A DNA stretch of 64,000 nt from Alphaproteobacteria bacterium. GTDB taxonomy: Bacteria; Pseudomonadota; Alphaproteobacteria; Sphingomonadales; Kordiimonadaceae. Under the pieces are notes generated by a model. It was not told the DNA's origin, ran no database searches, and saw only the letters and a list, made by a program, of their open reading frames with translations. The position numbers and the translations under genes were made by a program. Below, piece after piece: positions 20,393-30,464 of this stretch. Where the stretch lies: assembly GCA_021774735.1 (NCBI GenBank), contig JAJFIS010000019.1, forward strand, positions 1 through 64,000, read 5' to 3'. Each line of letters begins with the position of its first letter. Position 1 is the first letter of the stretch.

Positions 20393-20955
20393 CTATATTC
20401 CCTTGCGGCATCGAGCAGCCAGCGCCCAATATAATCAGCAAAACTGCGGCGGATGATCAAGTTGAAGGAACCATCAGCTTTTTTAACCACTAATGCCCCT
20501 GCTTTTGCAAAAGTAGTTTGAACGCAGTTACCCACTTTAAACTTGCTCGGATGGAAATCATAAATACTCGATTTCTGGAGAATTTCTAAACTCGCACCCC
20601 CGCGCAAAGAGATGATAGTTTGACCGCCGGTAATATTAGTGACCGCAAAATGGCCTTTGAGCGCTACTCTCAGGGCGTCCTCCACCGCAATATCATTAGT
20701 AGTGATCAGCCATTCATCAGGTCCGAGCCAATAAGCAGCGCTTTCATCATGCCCTGAGAAACTGTTTGGGACGACAGGCAGGGCAAAGCCCAGTGTTTTT
20801 TGGGCCGCCTTCATGAAAGAACTATCGCTGGCACACCCGCGTAAATTCAGATGACTAACCATATCTGCTTCATGAATGTTTATGCCCCCCCCCGACAAAG
20901 TCATAAAAGCATCCGCCATATGATGCAGCGGGGTTTCAACTAATATATTAGACAT
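20389..20955 (-). CDS. soxG: Sarcosine oxidase gamma subunit
   Basis: A 188-residue SoxG-family protein, the small GcvT-like subunit of heterotetrameric sarcosine oxidase. Family features include 'DEWLITTNDIAVEDALRVAL', 'VTNITGGQTIISLRGGASLEILQKS' and the C-terminal 'FNLIIRRSFADYIGRWLLDAAREY'. I chose the ATG at 20955, with GGGAG about nine bases upstream and an 8-base overlap with the end of soxA, instead of an upstream frame extension to 20997. It is the last gene of soxBDAG. Its 3' end overlaps the convergent RraA-like gene by four bases. Confidence 0.87.
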   Translation of the reverse strand: MSNILVETPLHHMADAFMTLSGGGINIHEADMVSHLNLRGCASDSSFMKAAQKTLGFALPVVPNSFSGHDESAAYWLGPDEWLITTNDIAVEDALRVALKGHFAVTNITGGQTIISLRGGASLEILQKSSIYDFHPSKFKVGNCVQTTFAKAGALVVKKADGSFNLIIRRSFADYIGRWLLDAAREYS

Positions 20956-23900
20956 TTTGGCGCGCTCCCGATGGGTCATAAAAGACCGAACTGACAATTT
21001 CTGCGGCGATCACTCTGCCGTCTGCAAGCGGGCAGAAAACCTGCTCCCCTAGCCGGTCAAGCCCACCCTTGACCACTGCCAAGGCAATCGAGCGTTCAAG
21101 ACAAGCGCTATAATAACTGCTGGTGACATGGCCCTGCATGGCGGCTGGGATGGGGGCATTACGCTCGTTCACAATTTGCGCCCCTTCGGGTAAAACATCC
21201 AGCGGGTCCATGGTTTTAAGGCCGACAAGCTGCTTACGCATGGTGCGGGTACAATCGCTGCGGTCCAGCGAGCGTTTGCCCAAAAAGCTGAAAGACTTTT
21301 TGCTGGATACCACCCAAGCCATATTCATGTCATAGGGCGTTACCGAGCCGTCGGTGTCTTGGCCCACGATGATGAAGCCTTTTTCGGCGCGCAGCACATG
21401 CATGGTCTCGGTGCCATATGGGGTTATGCCGAACTCTGCCCCGGCTTCGATCAACTTTTCCCAAACATGACGACCATAGTGGGCGGGTACATTGACCTCA
21501 TAGGATAGCTCACCCGTGAAGCTAATGCGGAAAACCCGCGCTTTAACGCCCGAAACAGTGCCATCCCGCCAATCCATAAACTTAAAGGCATCGCCATCTA
21601 AGTCTATATCGCTGCAAACTTTAGCAATAACCTTGCGCGCATTGGGCCCGGTAACCGTGGCGGTGGTCCAATGATCCGTAACCGAGGTAAAATAAACTTT
21701 AAGCTCAGGCCATTCTGTTTGGTGCCAAATCTCTAACCAGTTTAGCACGCCCGCTGCGCCGCCCGTTGTGGTGAACATCAAATAATGATTTTCGCCGAGA
21801 CAGGCCGTTACACCATCATCAAAGATCATCCCATCTTCACCCAGCATAACCCCATATCGGCATTTACCGGGGGCAAGCTTCAAGTATGCATTGGTGTAAA
21901 CGCGGTTTAGAAACTCCGCCGCATCGGGGCCTTGAATGTCTATTTTTCCCAGTGTGGAGGCATCCAAAATTCCGACGTGATTGCGAACGGCCAAACATTC
22001 GCGCCCCACGGCATCATCCATATCTTCACCCGTTTTGGGGAAATACCATGGGCGTTTCCACTGGCCAACATCTTCGAACTTTGCCCCAGCTTGCTCGTGC
22101 CAGTGCTGCACCGCCGTAAAGCGGGCGGAGTCAAACAGTTCGCCAACATCGCGGCCTGCAATGGTCCCAAAGGTGGTCGGGGTATAAGATGGCCGGAATA
22201 TAGTGGTGCCGGTTTCCGCAATGGTCTGGTTCAGCTTACGCGCCAAAATAGCCATGCCGTTAATATTACCAAGCTTACCTTGGTCAGTGCCAAAGCCCAT
22301 CGCGGTATAACGTTTTACATGTTCAACAGATGTGTAGCCTTCCCGCGCGGCTAATTCAATGCCGGCAGCGGTGACGTCCAACTGGTAATCAACAAATTGA
22401 TATGGCGCGCGGCTGGTTGGCTTGCCGTGGGGCAGCAAAAATAAAGCTTGCGCCGGTCCTGCTGCCGTTTCCCCTGTAACATTATAAGATGTGGCAACAG
22501 CGCTGTGACCACAGTTTATGGCCGCCTGCACGCCACTAGCATCCCCTTCTGCCAAACAGCTGGCGGTATCATAGGTGCCCGCTGCCGCGCCAACAGAGCG
22601 CTCTGCTTGTGTAGACTTTCCCGGCCTAAAGCCGATAATTTCTTCATCCCATATCGGTTTAGCCCCAGTGTGAGAGCTTAAATGCACAACAGGGTTCCAG
22701 CCTCCCGACGAAGCAATAGTGTCACATTGTAACGCCTTAGCTTGGCCGGTAAGCTTGCTGCCATCGGCGCTAAGCGGTGCCACCATTGCTCCCTTAACGC
22801 GCTTACCGCCCAGCACCTCGATAACCGCATGGCCCGTAAGCACCTTGACGCCCTTAGCCGCCGCCTTTTGTACAAGGTCCCCTTGCGGGTTGTGGCGGCT
22901 ATCGACCACGGCAACGACCTGCCTGCCAGATGCATGCCAGTGCAAAGCAGTTTCATAGGCTCGGTCATTATTGGTGAATAAAATTAAGCCTTTGCCCGGC
23001 GTAACAGCGTAACGATTAATATAGGTTGATACCGCGCCAGCCAACATAACGCCCGGCACATCGCAGGCCGCAAACACCAGTGGGCGTTCAATAGCCCCGC
23101 ATGCCAACACCACTTCACGGGCCCGCACCCGGTGGATGCGCTGGCGGGCAGCTTTGTCATTCGTCAGGGCTATATGGTCGCTGCAGCGTTCCGCGATGGT
23201 TAAAAAATTATGGTCATAATAGCCAAAAACTGTACTGCGGGGCAACATGGTTACCGTTTCAAACTTTGCCAATTCTGCTAAAGTGACCGCCAGCCAATGT
23301 GCTGCAGCTTTGCCGTCAATATTAACGTCACTTGCCAGTAAGCTACCACCGAATTCCTCCTGCTCATCGGCGATGATAACCCGTGCGCCGGTGCGCGCTG
23401 CCGCCAGCGCTGCCGCCAGCCCCGCAGGCCCCGCGCCCACGACCAAGACATCACAGTGCTGATTAATTCTGTCATATATATCGGGGTCCCGCACGGTCGG
23501 CGCACGACCAAGTCCCGCGCCCTTGCGGATAAAATGCTCATAGAACATCCACAGCTTTTTTGGGCCCATAAAAGTTTTATAGTAAAAACCCGGCGGCATA
23601 AGGCGACCAAACAGTGAAAATATCCGCGTCAGATCAAAATTTACATTTGGCCAACCATTAACGCTGCGGGCCTCAAGCCCGTCATAAAGTGCCACTTGTG
23701 TCGCCCGCAGGTTGGGAATAGTTGCCGCCCCATGACCCAATTGCACGATGGCATTCGGCTCTTCGGCTCCCGCCGTCATGATACCCCGTGGTCGGCTATA
23801 TTTAAAGCTGCGCCCTACCACATCAACACCATTCGCAAGCAAGGCGGATGCAAGTGTATCACCGAGAAACCCACTATATCTCTTACCGTTAAAAGTGAAG

Positions 23901-23971
23901 GAAAGCGCGCGACTGCGGTCGATGCGCCCACCGATAGCTAGGCGGTTTTTCTGGGTATTTTCAAGACTCAT
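20948..23971 (-). CDS. soxA: Sarcosine oxidase alpha subunit
   Basis: A 1007-residue alpha subunit of heterotetrameric sarcosine oxidase, at the normal length. The N terminus has a ferredoxin-like fold ('FNGKRYSGFLGDTLASALLANG'). An NAD-binding Rossmann domain follows at about residue 174 ('DVLVVGAGPAGLAAALAAARTGARV'). The C-terminal third (from about 600) is a GcvT-like tetrahydrofolate domain ('RVFRISFTGELSYEVNVPAHYG'). The enzyme oxidises sarcosine to glycine and passes the methyl carbon to THF as methylene-THF or releases formaldehyde, reducing O2 to H2O2. The gene overlaps soxD by four bases and soxG by eight. Confidence 0.93.
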   Translation of the reverse strand: MSLENTQKNRLAIGGRIDRSRALSFTFNGKRYSGFLGDTLASALLANGVDVVGRSFKYSRPRGIMTAGAEEPNAIVQLGHGAATIPNLRATQVALYDGLEARSVNGWPNVNFDLTRIFSLFGRLMPPGFYYKTFMGPKKLWMFYEHFIRKGAGLGRAPTVRDPDIYDRINQHCDVLVVGAGPAGLAAALAAARTGARVIIADEQEEFGGSLLASDVNIDGKAAAHWLAVTLAELAKFETVTMLPRSTVFGYYDHNFLTIAERCSDHIALTNDKAARQRIHRVRAREVVLACGAIERPLVFAACDVPGVMLAGAVSTYINRYAVTPGKGLILFTNNDRAYETALHWHASGRQVVAVVDSRHNPQGDLVQKAAAKGVKVLTGHAVIEVLGGKRVKGAMVAPLSADGSKLTGQAKALQCDTIASSGGWNPVVHLSSHTGAKPIWDEEIIGFRPGKSTQAERSVGAAAGTYDTASCLAEGDASGVQAAINCGHSAVATSYNVTGETAAGPAQALFLLPHGKPTSRAPYQFVDYQLDVTAAGIELAAREGYTSVEHVKRYTAMGFGTDQGKLGNINGMAILARKLNQTIAETGTTIFRPSYTPTTFGTIAGRDVGELFDSARFTAVQHWHEQAGAKFEDVGQWKRPWYFPKTGEDMDDAVGRECLAVRNHVGILDASTLGKIDIQGPDAAEFLNRVYTNAYLKLAPGKCRYGVMLGEDGMIFDDGVTACLGENHYLMFTTTGGAAGVLNWLEIWHQTEWPELKVYFTSVTDHWTTATVTGPNARKVIAKVCSDIDLDGDAFKFMDWRDGTVSGVKARVFRISFTGELSYEVNVPAHYGRHVWEKLIEAGAEFGITPYGTETMHVLRAEKGFIIVGQDTDGSVTPYDMNMAWVVSSKKSFSFLGKRSLDRSDCTRTMRKQLVGLKTMDPLDVLPEGAQIVNERNAPIPAAMQGHVTSSYYSACLERSIALAVVKGGLDRLGEQVFCPLADGRVIAAEIVSSVFYDPSGARQNV

Positions 23972-24264
23972 CGGGCATCCCCTTTGGGCAGCGCCTTAGG
24001 GGTTGTCCCCATGGGGTAGCTTTCAAATATCTCATAGGTAACCGTATGACGTGTAACATTAAAATACCGGCGACATCCGGCAGAGTGCTGCCACATTTCA
24101 TGGTGCCAACCTCGGGTATTTTTCCTGAAAAAGAGATAATCCGCCCAGTCAGCATCGCTTAAAGCGCCCGGGTCCAGCGGCCTTGAAATATGCGCTTCAC
24201 CGCTATAGGAAAATTCTTCTTCTTCCCGCTGCTCGTCGCAATATGGGCAATGAATTTTTAACAT
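23968..24264 (-). CDS. soxD: Sarcosine oxidase delta subunit
   Basis: A 98-residue SoxD subunit, which binds zinc in the heterotetramer. The N-terminal 'IHCPYCDEQREEEEFSY' provides two cysteines, and 'HHEMWQHSAGCRRYFNVTR' provides histidine and cysteine ligands and the family-specific arginine pair. Length is typical. It lies 15 bases after soxB and overlaps soxA by four bases (ATGA). Confidence 0.9.
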   Translation of the reverse strand: MLKIHCPYCDEQREEEEFSYSGEAHISRPLDPGALSDADWADYLFFRKNTRGWHHEMWQHSAGCRRYFNVTRHTVTYEIFESYPMGTTPKALPKGDAR

Positions 24265-24279
24265 GCTTTCATTCCTGCT

Positions 24280-25530
24280 TTAATGTGCCACACCAGCCGC
24301 ACCGTGCTCATCAATGAGCGCGCCGCTAGTAAAACGATCAATGGTAAAGGCTTCGGCCAGTGGATGGGGGCGGTCATGGGCGACAGTGTCAGCAAAAACA
24401 TAACCCGACCCCGGGGTTGCCTTAAACCCGCCTGTGCCCCAGCCACAATTGAAAAACAATCCTTGCACTGATGTTTTGCTAACAATCGGGCAAGCGTCTG
24501 GGCAGGTATCAACGATACCGCCCCATTGGCGGTTCATCCTCACCCGTGAAAAGGCCGGAAATAATTCGCAGATCGCCTGCATAGTATGCTCGATCACATG
24601 AAAACTGCCCCGCTGGCCATAGCCATTATATTGGTCAACACCCGCGCCGATAACCAGATCACCCTTGTCAGACTGGCTGATATAACCATGAACGGCATTC
24701 GACATAACAACGGTATCAAGGCAGGGCTTTAAGGGTTCTGACACCATCGCCTGAAGGGGGCGCGATTCGATCGGTAGGCGCATGCCCGCCATTGCCGCCA
24801 CCACACCAGAATTACCGGCCACCACACAGCCCACCTTGGGCGCACCAATAAAGCCCTGGCTGGTTTCAACTCCCACCACCTTACCCGCGCTGGTGCGAAT
24901 GCCTGAAACTTCACACTGTTGGATCAGGTCCACCCCCATTGCTGCCGCCGCCCGTGCATAACCCCAAGCCACAGCATCATGGCGGGCAGTACCGCCCCGT
25001 GGTTGCCACGATGCGCCAAGAACAGGATAGCGGCTGGTGGGCGAACAATTTAACAAGGGGACAATTTTTTGTATCTCGGCAACGCCCAGCACTTCCCCGT
25101 CGATACCATTTAGGCGGTTGGCGTTAACCCGGCGGGCAATGTCGCGCATGTCTTGCAGGCTATGGCCCAAATTCAACACACCGCGCTGTGAGAACATGAC
25201 GTTGAAGTTTAGCTCTTGGCTTAACCCTTCCCATAATTTCATAGATAATTCATAAAGTTGGGAAGCTTCATCCCATAAATAATTAGAGCGAATGATGGTG
25301 GTGTTACGGGCGGTATTGCCGCCGCCAAGATAGCCCTTCTCAACCACGGCAACATTGGTTATGCCGTGTTCTTTGGCTAAATAATATGCCGTAGCCAAGC
25401 CATGACCGCCGCCACCAATGATGATGACATCATAGTGTTTCTTCGGCTTTGGACTGTGCCAAGCGGCTTGCCAATTTTCATGATAGCTCAAGGCGTTTTT
25501 CATCAGGCTAAAGACAGAATATCGTCCCAT
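24280..25530 (-). CDS. soxB: Sarcosine oxidase beta subunit
   Basis: A 416-residue flavoprotein beta subunit of heterotetrameric sarcosine oxidase. The FAD loop is '[23 protein letters not shown]', and '[20 protein letters not shown]' is diagnostic of SoxB. It holds non-covalent FAD and the covalent FMN shared with alpha. It is the first gene of soxBDAG. A 204-base gap upstream separates it from a divergent GlxA/AraC-type regulator and contains a perfect 17-base inverted repeat about 80 bases from the start codon, so induction by a methylated glycine is likely (inference). With the two demethylation systems at 32-44 kb it would complete betaine-to-glycine catabolism. Confidence 0.93.
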   Translation of the reverse strand: MGRYSVFSLMKNALSYHENWQAAWHSPKPKKHYDVIIIGGGGHGLATAYYLAKEHGITNVAVVEKGYLGGGNTARNTTIIRSNYLWDEASQLYELSMKLWEGLSQELNFNVMFSQRGVLNLGHSLQDMRDIARRVNANRLNGIDGEVLGVAEIQKIVPLLNCSPTSRYPVLGASWQPRGGTARHDAVAWGYARAAAAMGVDLIQQCEVSGIRTSAGKVVGVETSQGFIGAPKVGCVVAGNSGVVAAMAGMRLPIESRPLQAMVSEPLKPCLDTVVMSNAVHGYISQSDKGDLVIGAGVDQYNGYGQRGSFHVIEHTMQAICELFPAFSRVRMNRQWGGIVDTCPDACPIVSKTSVQGLFFNCGWGTGGFKATPGSGYVFADTVAHDRPHPLAEAFTIDRFTSGALIDEHGAAGVAH

Positions 25531-25609
25531 ATCACCCTTTCTGGATTTGTATGATTCTTACCGTTAATTCATCAATTTCTTGTCTTTTTTAATAGCATAT
25601 AAAGGTCAT

Positions 25610-25626
25610 GTTTATAGAATATAAAC
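25610..25626. promoter_or_regulatory. Candidate operator between soxB and its divergent regulator
   Basis: GTTTATA-GAA-TATAAAC is a perfect 7+7 inverted repeat in the 204-base divergent gap, 79 bases upstream of soxB and 108 bases upstream of the regulator start. The position suits control of both genes by the GlxA/AraC-type protein. No binding data are implied. Confidence 0.4.
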
Positions 25627-25734
25627 GACATTATGGTTTCTAATGATTATAAATATTGACATACACATCCAAAAAAATACTTATAATACTTGAATATATA
25701 TGCCAAAATATAGCTTCAAGACATTGCAAAAAGC

Positions 25735-26772
25735 ATGTATATTGCTCGGAAATCGCCTAAGGCTTTACCAAACATGCCAACGAATAGCTCAATATTGCCT
25801 AGTGAATCTCACCTGAATGTTGGCTTTATTTTATTGCCGCATTTTACGCTTTTACCTTTTGCGGCTTTCATTGATGCCTTGCGATTAGCAGCGGATGACG
25901 GAGACCAAAGTCGCCAAATTCGCTGTCATTGGACAGTGATGGGATCAAGCCTGAAAGCGGTTAGCTCCAGTTGTGGGGTAGCCGTCAATCCATGGGAAAC
26001 TTTTCAAGACCCCGCCAATTTTGACTATATTGTTATTGTTGGCGGCCTGTTGCATCATGGGCCTGCTGCAGGAAGTGACACGCTGCATTATTTGCAAAAA
26101 GCAGCGGCCAAGCAAGTTCCTTTGATAGGCCTTTGCACCGGCTCTTTTGCCTTAATCCATGCAGGCTTGATGAAAAATAGACGTTGTTGTGTTAGCTGGT
26201 TTCACTATAAAGATCTTTGGGAAGAAATGTCGGAAGATTTCATCGATATTATTCCGGTAGCTGAGCAATTGTTTGTTGATGATGGCGACCGGATTACTTG
26301 TGCCGGCGGGGCAGTGGCAGCGGATGTTGCCGCTTACATTATTGAACGTCATTTGGGTCAGCATTGGGCACGCAAAAGCCTGCGGATTATGATGATGGAT
26401 AATCCCCGCGCGGGGGATACACCGCAACCGCAGCCAGCAGCATTAGGGCATATTACTAACCCCTTGGTAAAACGAGCTATTTTGTTGTTAGAACACAATA
26501 TAAGCCGTCCGCTCAGCAACAAAGACATTGCCGATGAACTTGGTCTTTCAAAGCGTCAGCTTGAGCGAATTTTTTCAAATAAAGTCGGTGAAAGCCTTCA
26601 AAAATATTACCGCAAAATACGCTTGCAATATGGCCTGTGGTTATTACAAAATACGCTCAAGCCAGTAACAGATATTGCCTATGAATGTGGCTTTGCTGAT
26701 ACAGCACATTTTTCTCGACTGTTTCGGCAGAATTTCATGGTAACGCCGAGCTCCATCCGAAAGACAATATAG
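25735..26772 (+). CDS. GlxA/GbdR-type AraC family transcriptional regulator
   Basis: A 345-residue regulator with an N-terminal DJ-1/PfpI-like (glutamine amidotransferase fold) domain (about 28-195; 'LIGLCTGSFALIHAGLM', 'CAGGAVAADVAAYIIE'). A C-terminal double helix-turn-helix follows (about 250-340; 'SNKDIADELGLSKRQLERIFSNKVGES', 'ITDIAYECGFADTAHFSRLFRQ' region). This architecture is that of GbdR, CdhR and related activators of betaine, dimethylglycine and carnitine catabolism. Divergence from soxBDAG points to a methylated glycine as effector (inference). The start is uncertain: ATG at 25735 or at 25777, neither with a strong ribosome site. Confidence 0.85.
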   Translation: MYIARKSPKALPNMPTNSSILPSESHLNVGFILLPHFTLLPFAAFIDALRLAADDGDQSRQIRCHWTVMGSSLKAVSSSCGVAVNPWETFQDPANFDYIVIVGGLLHHGPAAGSDTLHYLQKAAAKQVPLIGLCTGSFALIHAGLMKNRRCCVSWFHYKDLWEEMSEDFIDIIPVAEQLFVDDGDRITCAGGAVAADVAAYIIERHLGQHWARKSLRIMMMDNPRAGDTPQPQPAALGHITNPLVKRAILLLEHNISRPLSNKDIADELGLSKRQLERIFSNKVGESLQKYYRKIRLQYGLWLLQNTLKPVTDIAYECGFADTAHFSRLFRQNFMVTPSSIRKTI

Positions 26773-26806
26773 CTCATACCCAGCAAAAATTTATCCAACG
26801 CATCCC

Positions 26807-27178
26807 CTAAGCCAAACGTGACCCGGGCAAAGCTTTTCCGTCCACATTTGCCAAAAGAATATGGCCTTTTGCATCAGGAACACCAAGCACCAATACATCT
26901 GACATAAAGGGTCCGATTTGGCGCGGGGGAAAATTCACCACAGCCAAAATTTGTTTACCTTTTAGGCTATCAATCGAATAATTTTCTGTGATCTGAGCAG
27001 AGCTTTTTTTCACGCCAATAACAGGTCCAAAATCAATCATTAACTTATAGGCAGGGTTGCGAGCTTCAGGAAAGACTTTTGCATCAATTATCGTGCCTAG
27101 GCGAATGTCTAATTTTACAAAATTATCATAATCTGTAGACGTAGAAATTGCATTATTTTCACTCAATATACGTTGCAT
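26807..27178 (-). CDS. csaA: CsaA-like tRNA-binding domain protein
   Basis: A 123-residue protein that is essentially one EMAP-II-like OB-fold tRNA-binding domain. 'FVKLDIRLGTIIDAKVFPEARNPAYKL' is followed by 'IGVKKSSAQITENYS' and 'ILAVVNFPPRQIGPFMSDVLVLG', matching the CsaA family of dimeric cytosolic proteins described as chaperone-like and tRNA-binding. The N terminus is about 12 residues longer than most, so the true start may be internal. It is convergent with the soxB-linked regulator (34-base gap) and seems unrelated to the surrounding catabolic genes. Confidence 0.83.
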   Translation of the reverse strand: MQRILSENNAISTSTDYDNFVKLDIRLGTIIDAKVFPEARNPAYKLMIDFGPVIGVKKSSAQITENYSIDSLKGKQILAVVNFPPRQIGPFMSDVLVLGVPDAKGHILLANVDGKALPGSRLA

Positions 27179-27925
27179 AAATAGCTCACATTATTCTAAG
27201 TTATGGATCATTTTATCATCAAGATTGAATGCATTTATGCAACAATTATTTTCTTGTATATTACAGCAGAAAAACTTTCACAGATTATTGAAAATTTTAT
27301 ATGTTCCCACTCCTGCCTGATGATTTAGATTGGATATAATTTCTCTCATTTTCACAAATGGCTTTTTTGCAGAAAAACCTTTCATTTGTGCGTGACTGCG
27401 GCTATTATCTACGCATGAATGTGAAAAAGATTCTGACATATACTAATGCAGATCAAATCATTTGCAGCGGCACTGTTCCGGCTAAGTTTTTAGTGCGGAG
27501 TTTTGACGATTTTATCGCAACAAAAATTCTTTTTTTGCGCCCTGCAATAAACTTTTATACGTACCTTTTAATGCGAAACTGACCATGCTTTGTTTGCGGG
27601 CCTTGGCCTATGCCAACTATTTTTCGGCGTGGTAAATGAGAGGAGAGTATTTTTAAATTAGAGTGTGGCGGGCATGTGCCTGCCTAGAGTGGTGAACATC
27701 AATAATAATACCCGTTTTAGGGGATTAATTTCTTATTTGTTCGATAGATAAAATTTAGAAATTTTTTGACTAAAGATTACTGTCGTATCGTGATTGATTT
27801 AACGCCTACTCAAAAAGCCAAAAAAATGGCTTTATCATTTGATCGCGGCTATGAATAAACCGCCGGTCATGTTTGCAATTATCAATATGGTTTTGCGGAC
27901 AAAATATTAATCAAGGGAGGAAATC
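27179..27925. other. Long AT-rich intergenic region with three hairpins
   Basis: No convincing gene is present. Three inverted repeats are visible. CACAAATG/CATTTGTG (27353-27360 and 27383-27390) encloses a T-run/A-run inner stem. A bulged stem with CGCAA at one end and TTTTTTTGCG at the other spans 27516-27539. GGCGGG-CATGTG-CCTGCC spans 27667-27684. The last lies about 240 bases before the TonB receptor start and could act in leader control. No cobalamin-riboswitch B12 box was recognised. A 74-codon frame at 27358 has no ribosome site or recognisable motif. Confidence 0.4.
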
Positions 27926-30427
27926 GTGAATAAATATCTTATGGGGGCATCGGTTATTGCCCTAGCCTCCTCAATGCAGCCTGTCGCAAATGCGCAGGAT
28001 TATCAGCTTGAGGAAATTATTGTTTCGGCGACCAAACGCATGGCAAGCACACAAGATGTGCCTGTTGCTGTTTCGGCACTGAGTGAAAATACACTTCACG
28101 AAACAAATATCAACGTCTTCACCGACTATTTGCTGCAACTGCCCGGCGTTTCCGCTGGCGGTAGTGGCCCCGGTCAAGGTACAATTTACATCCGGGGTCT
28201 GGCATCCACGACCCCCAACCTAACCACTGCGGGCGTTGCCGGCATTGCACCAAACGTGGCGCTTTATCTTGACGAACAACCCGTGACCCAAGTGGGCAGA
28301 AACTTGGATGTTTATGCTGCTGACTTGAACCGAATTGAGGTTTTGCCTGGACCACAAGGCACCCTATTTGGTGCCAGTTCACAGGCTGGAACAATTCGCC
28401 TTATCACCAACAAGCCGAACCTGAATGATTTTGAAGGCCGGGTTATTGCTGGCGTTTCCTTCACCGAAGGTGGCGAAATGAGCGAAAAAGTCGAAGTGAC
28501 CGTCAATGTGCCAATCGTTGAAGGCAAATTTGCTGTCCGTGGCGTCTTTTATAACGACAGCCAAGGCGGCTATATTGACAATGTTCCGGGCACGCGCTCG
28601 GCTGCTGAAAGCGCCCGCTTTGCTTCCAGAACGCGTCGGCCAAATAATACGCGCACCTCTGATGGTTTTCAGGCTGGTGTGGATATGTCCAATGTTAACT
28701 TCATTGAGGCAAACAATTTGGGTCTTACAGAAGAAAATTTCAACGACGCAAAATATACCGGTTTCCGGCTTAGTGCGCTTTATGATTTTGACAATGACTG
28801 GACATTGAATGTTAGCCATACTCGGCAGCAGATCGATTCAGACGGTGTTTTCTTCATTGATCCAGAGTTAGATGATCCTGACGATCTTTCAGTTCAGCGT
28901 TTTTCAGCTGACCGGGTCGAGGATGATTTCAACAATACATCATGGACCCTATCTGGACGTCTTGGTTCGCTCGAAGTTGTCTACACAGGGGCTTATCTTA
29001 ACCGTGATACAAATCAATCGGTGGATTACACTGATTATCTTTTTGTTGGCCAGTATCTTCCTTATTATATTTGTGATGGCTCTGTAACCTATCCTGGATC
29101 AGGTGGGCCTTCTGGCAACTGTCAGGCGCCAAATCTGTTTGTTGATTCAGAAACAGAAACAGATGTAAACACCCATGAACTGCGTTTTGTTACCGATGCT
29201 GACAAAGCATTCAGGGCAACTTTTGGTGGATTTTACAGCCGTCAAAAATTGGTCGAACGTAACGACTTTACCTACCCTGGTTCTATTTTAGCAGAAAGCT
29301 TTACCCCAGGTGTTTTTGGTTGGCCTCAAAACGGGCCACTTCCCGGGTCATCTGTTAGTGACCCTAACCCAAGACCTCTCGGCGTGATTTTCTTTAACGA
29401 CATCACCCGTATTGATAAGCAAGTCGGCCTTTTTGCTGAATTGACTTATGATCTTTCAGACACGCTTTCCATCACCGGCGGCATTCGCTGGCACGATGTG
29501 GATGTGACGATGAAAGGTAGTGCCAACTCCTCCTTCTTTAACTTCGGCGGGGTTGACGTCAATGCATTCGGCACCAATTTGGACACCCAGTTCGATGGTA
29601 CGCAAGTCATAAACGGCGTGCCGGTTCCAAAAGGAGCTGAAGCCAAAGGGGCTGTTATTAAAGCAAACCTTTCTTGGGCACCAAACGAAGATACCTTGGT
29701 CTATTTCACTTATTCAGAAGGCTTTAGACCTGGCCTGCCAAACCGTCCGGCTGGTGCTGGCGGCGGGGCTGTACCTGCTGTGGTTAGAACAGATGAAGTG
29801 ACCAACTATGAATTAGGTTGGAAAATGGACCTGCTTGATAAGACCATGCGCTTCAATGGTAATGTTTTCTTCGTTGATATTAAAGATCTGCAAACGACGA
29901 TCTTTGATCCAACGGTTACCAATCTTTTCTTCTCTGATAATGCTGCAGACGCAGAAATTAAAGGGGTAGAGGGGGACATTACTTGGGCACCACCTGCTAC
30001 ACCGGGATTAATCTTAACCGCCGCATTCTCCTTCTTGGATGCTAAAGTTACTGATCTTGTTGGTGCCAGTGTTGCCATTGCGGGGCCAGGTAAAGACCTT
30101 GCTTATGCGCCTGCTTTCCAAGGCAATTTACGCGCTCGCTATAATTGGGATGTGAATGATAAATATAACGCACATTTCCAAACCAGCATGGCATATTCTG
30201 CCTCGTCTCATAGTGACATTGTGTTGATTAACCGCGCACAACAAGACAGTTATTATCTGCTTGGCATGTCGGTTGGCCTACATACTGATACATGGTCGGT
30301 TGAAATCTTTGCTGACAACTTGACCGATGAGCGGGCTCAGTTGAATAACAATCTTGTCTTTGATCGTGAACGGATTAGTATCAACCGTCCAAGAACAATA
30401 GGCATGCGTGTTACGGCGGACTTTTAG
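27926..30427 (+). CDS. TonB-dependent outer-membrane receptor
   Basis: An 833-residue receptor. It has a signal peptide ('MNKYLMGASVIALASS' to 'VANAQ') and a TonB-box-like 'LEEIIVSATKR'. A plug domain follows (about 45-160; 'GTIYIRGLAS', 'LNRIEVLPGPQGTLFGASSQAGTIRLIT'), then a C-terminal beta barrel ending 'INRPRTIGMRVTADF' with the terminal aromatic expected for outer-membrane insertion. It starts at GTG with GGGAGG 5 bases upstream. Such receptors take up siderophores, cobalamin, glycans or other large ligands; nothing here fixes the substrate. A strong hairpin terminator follows. The next gene is a TPR-sulfotransferase, a pairing that recurs with TonB receptors in other alphaproteobacteria. 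Confidence 0.9.
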   Translation: MNKYLMGASVIALASSMQPVANAQDYQLEEIIVSATKRMASTQDVPVAVSALSENTLHETNINVFTDYLLQLPGVSAGGSGPGQGTIYIRGLASTTPNLTTAGVAGIAPNVALYLDEQPVTQVGRNLDVYAADLNRIEVLPGPQGTLFGASSQAGTIRLITNKPNLNDFEGRVIAGVSFTEGGEMSEKVEVTVNVPIVEGKFAVRGVFYNDSQGGYIDNVPGTRSAAESARFASRTRRPNNTRTSDGFQAGVDMSNVNFIEANNLGLTEENFNDAKYTGFRLSALYDFDNDWTLNVSHTRQQIDSDGVFFIDPELDDPDDLSVQRFSADRVEDDFNNTSWTLSGRLGSLEVVYTGAYLNRDTNQSVDYTDYLFVGQYLPYYICDGSVTYPGSGGPSGNCQAPNLFVDSETETDVNTHELRFVTDADKAFRATFGGFYSRQKLVERNDFTYPGSILAESFTPGVFGWPQNGPLPGSSVSDPNPRPLGVIFFNDITRIDKQVGLFAELTYDLSDTLSITGGIRWHDVDVTMKGSANSSFFNFGGVDVNAFGTNLDTQFDGTQVINGVPVPKGAEAKGAVIKANLSWAPNEDTLVYFTYSEGFRPGLPNRPAGAGGGAVPAVVRTDEVTNYELGWKMDLLDKTMRFNGNVFFVDIKDLQTTIFDPTVTNLFFSDNAADAEIKGVEGDITWAPPATPGLILTAAFSFLDAKVTDLVGASVAIAGPGKDLAYAPAFQGNLRARYNWDVNDKYNAHFQTSMAYSASSHSDIVLINRAQQDSYYLLGMSVGLHTDTWSVEIFADNLTDERAQLNNNLVFDRERISINRPRTIGMRVTADF

Positions 30428-30464
30428 GCCAAGTTTGGTCTCACTATCCGCTTAAGAAACGACG

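Noticed and set aside
27358-27582. 74-codon frame in the gap upstream of the TonB receptor
   Set aside because: No ribosome site, no recognisable motif, AT-rich non-coding composition, and it begins inside an inverted repeat.
27600-27925. Cobalamin riboswitch upstream of the TonB receptor
   Set aside because: The B12-box consensus was not found; hairpins are present but do not match the class.
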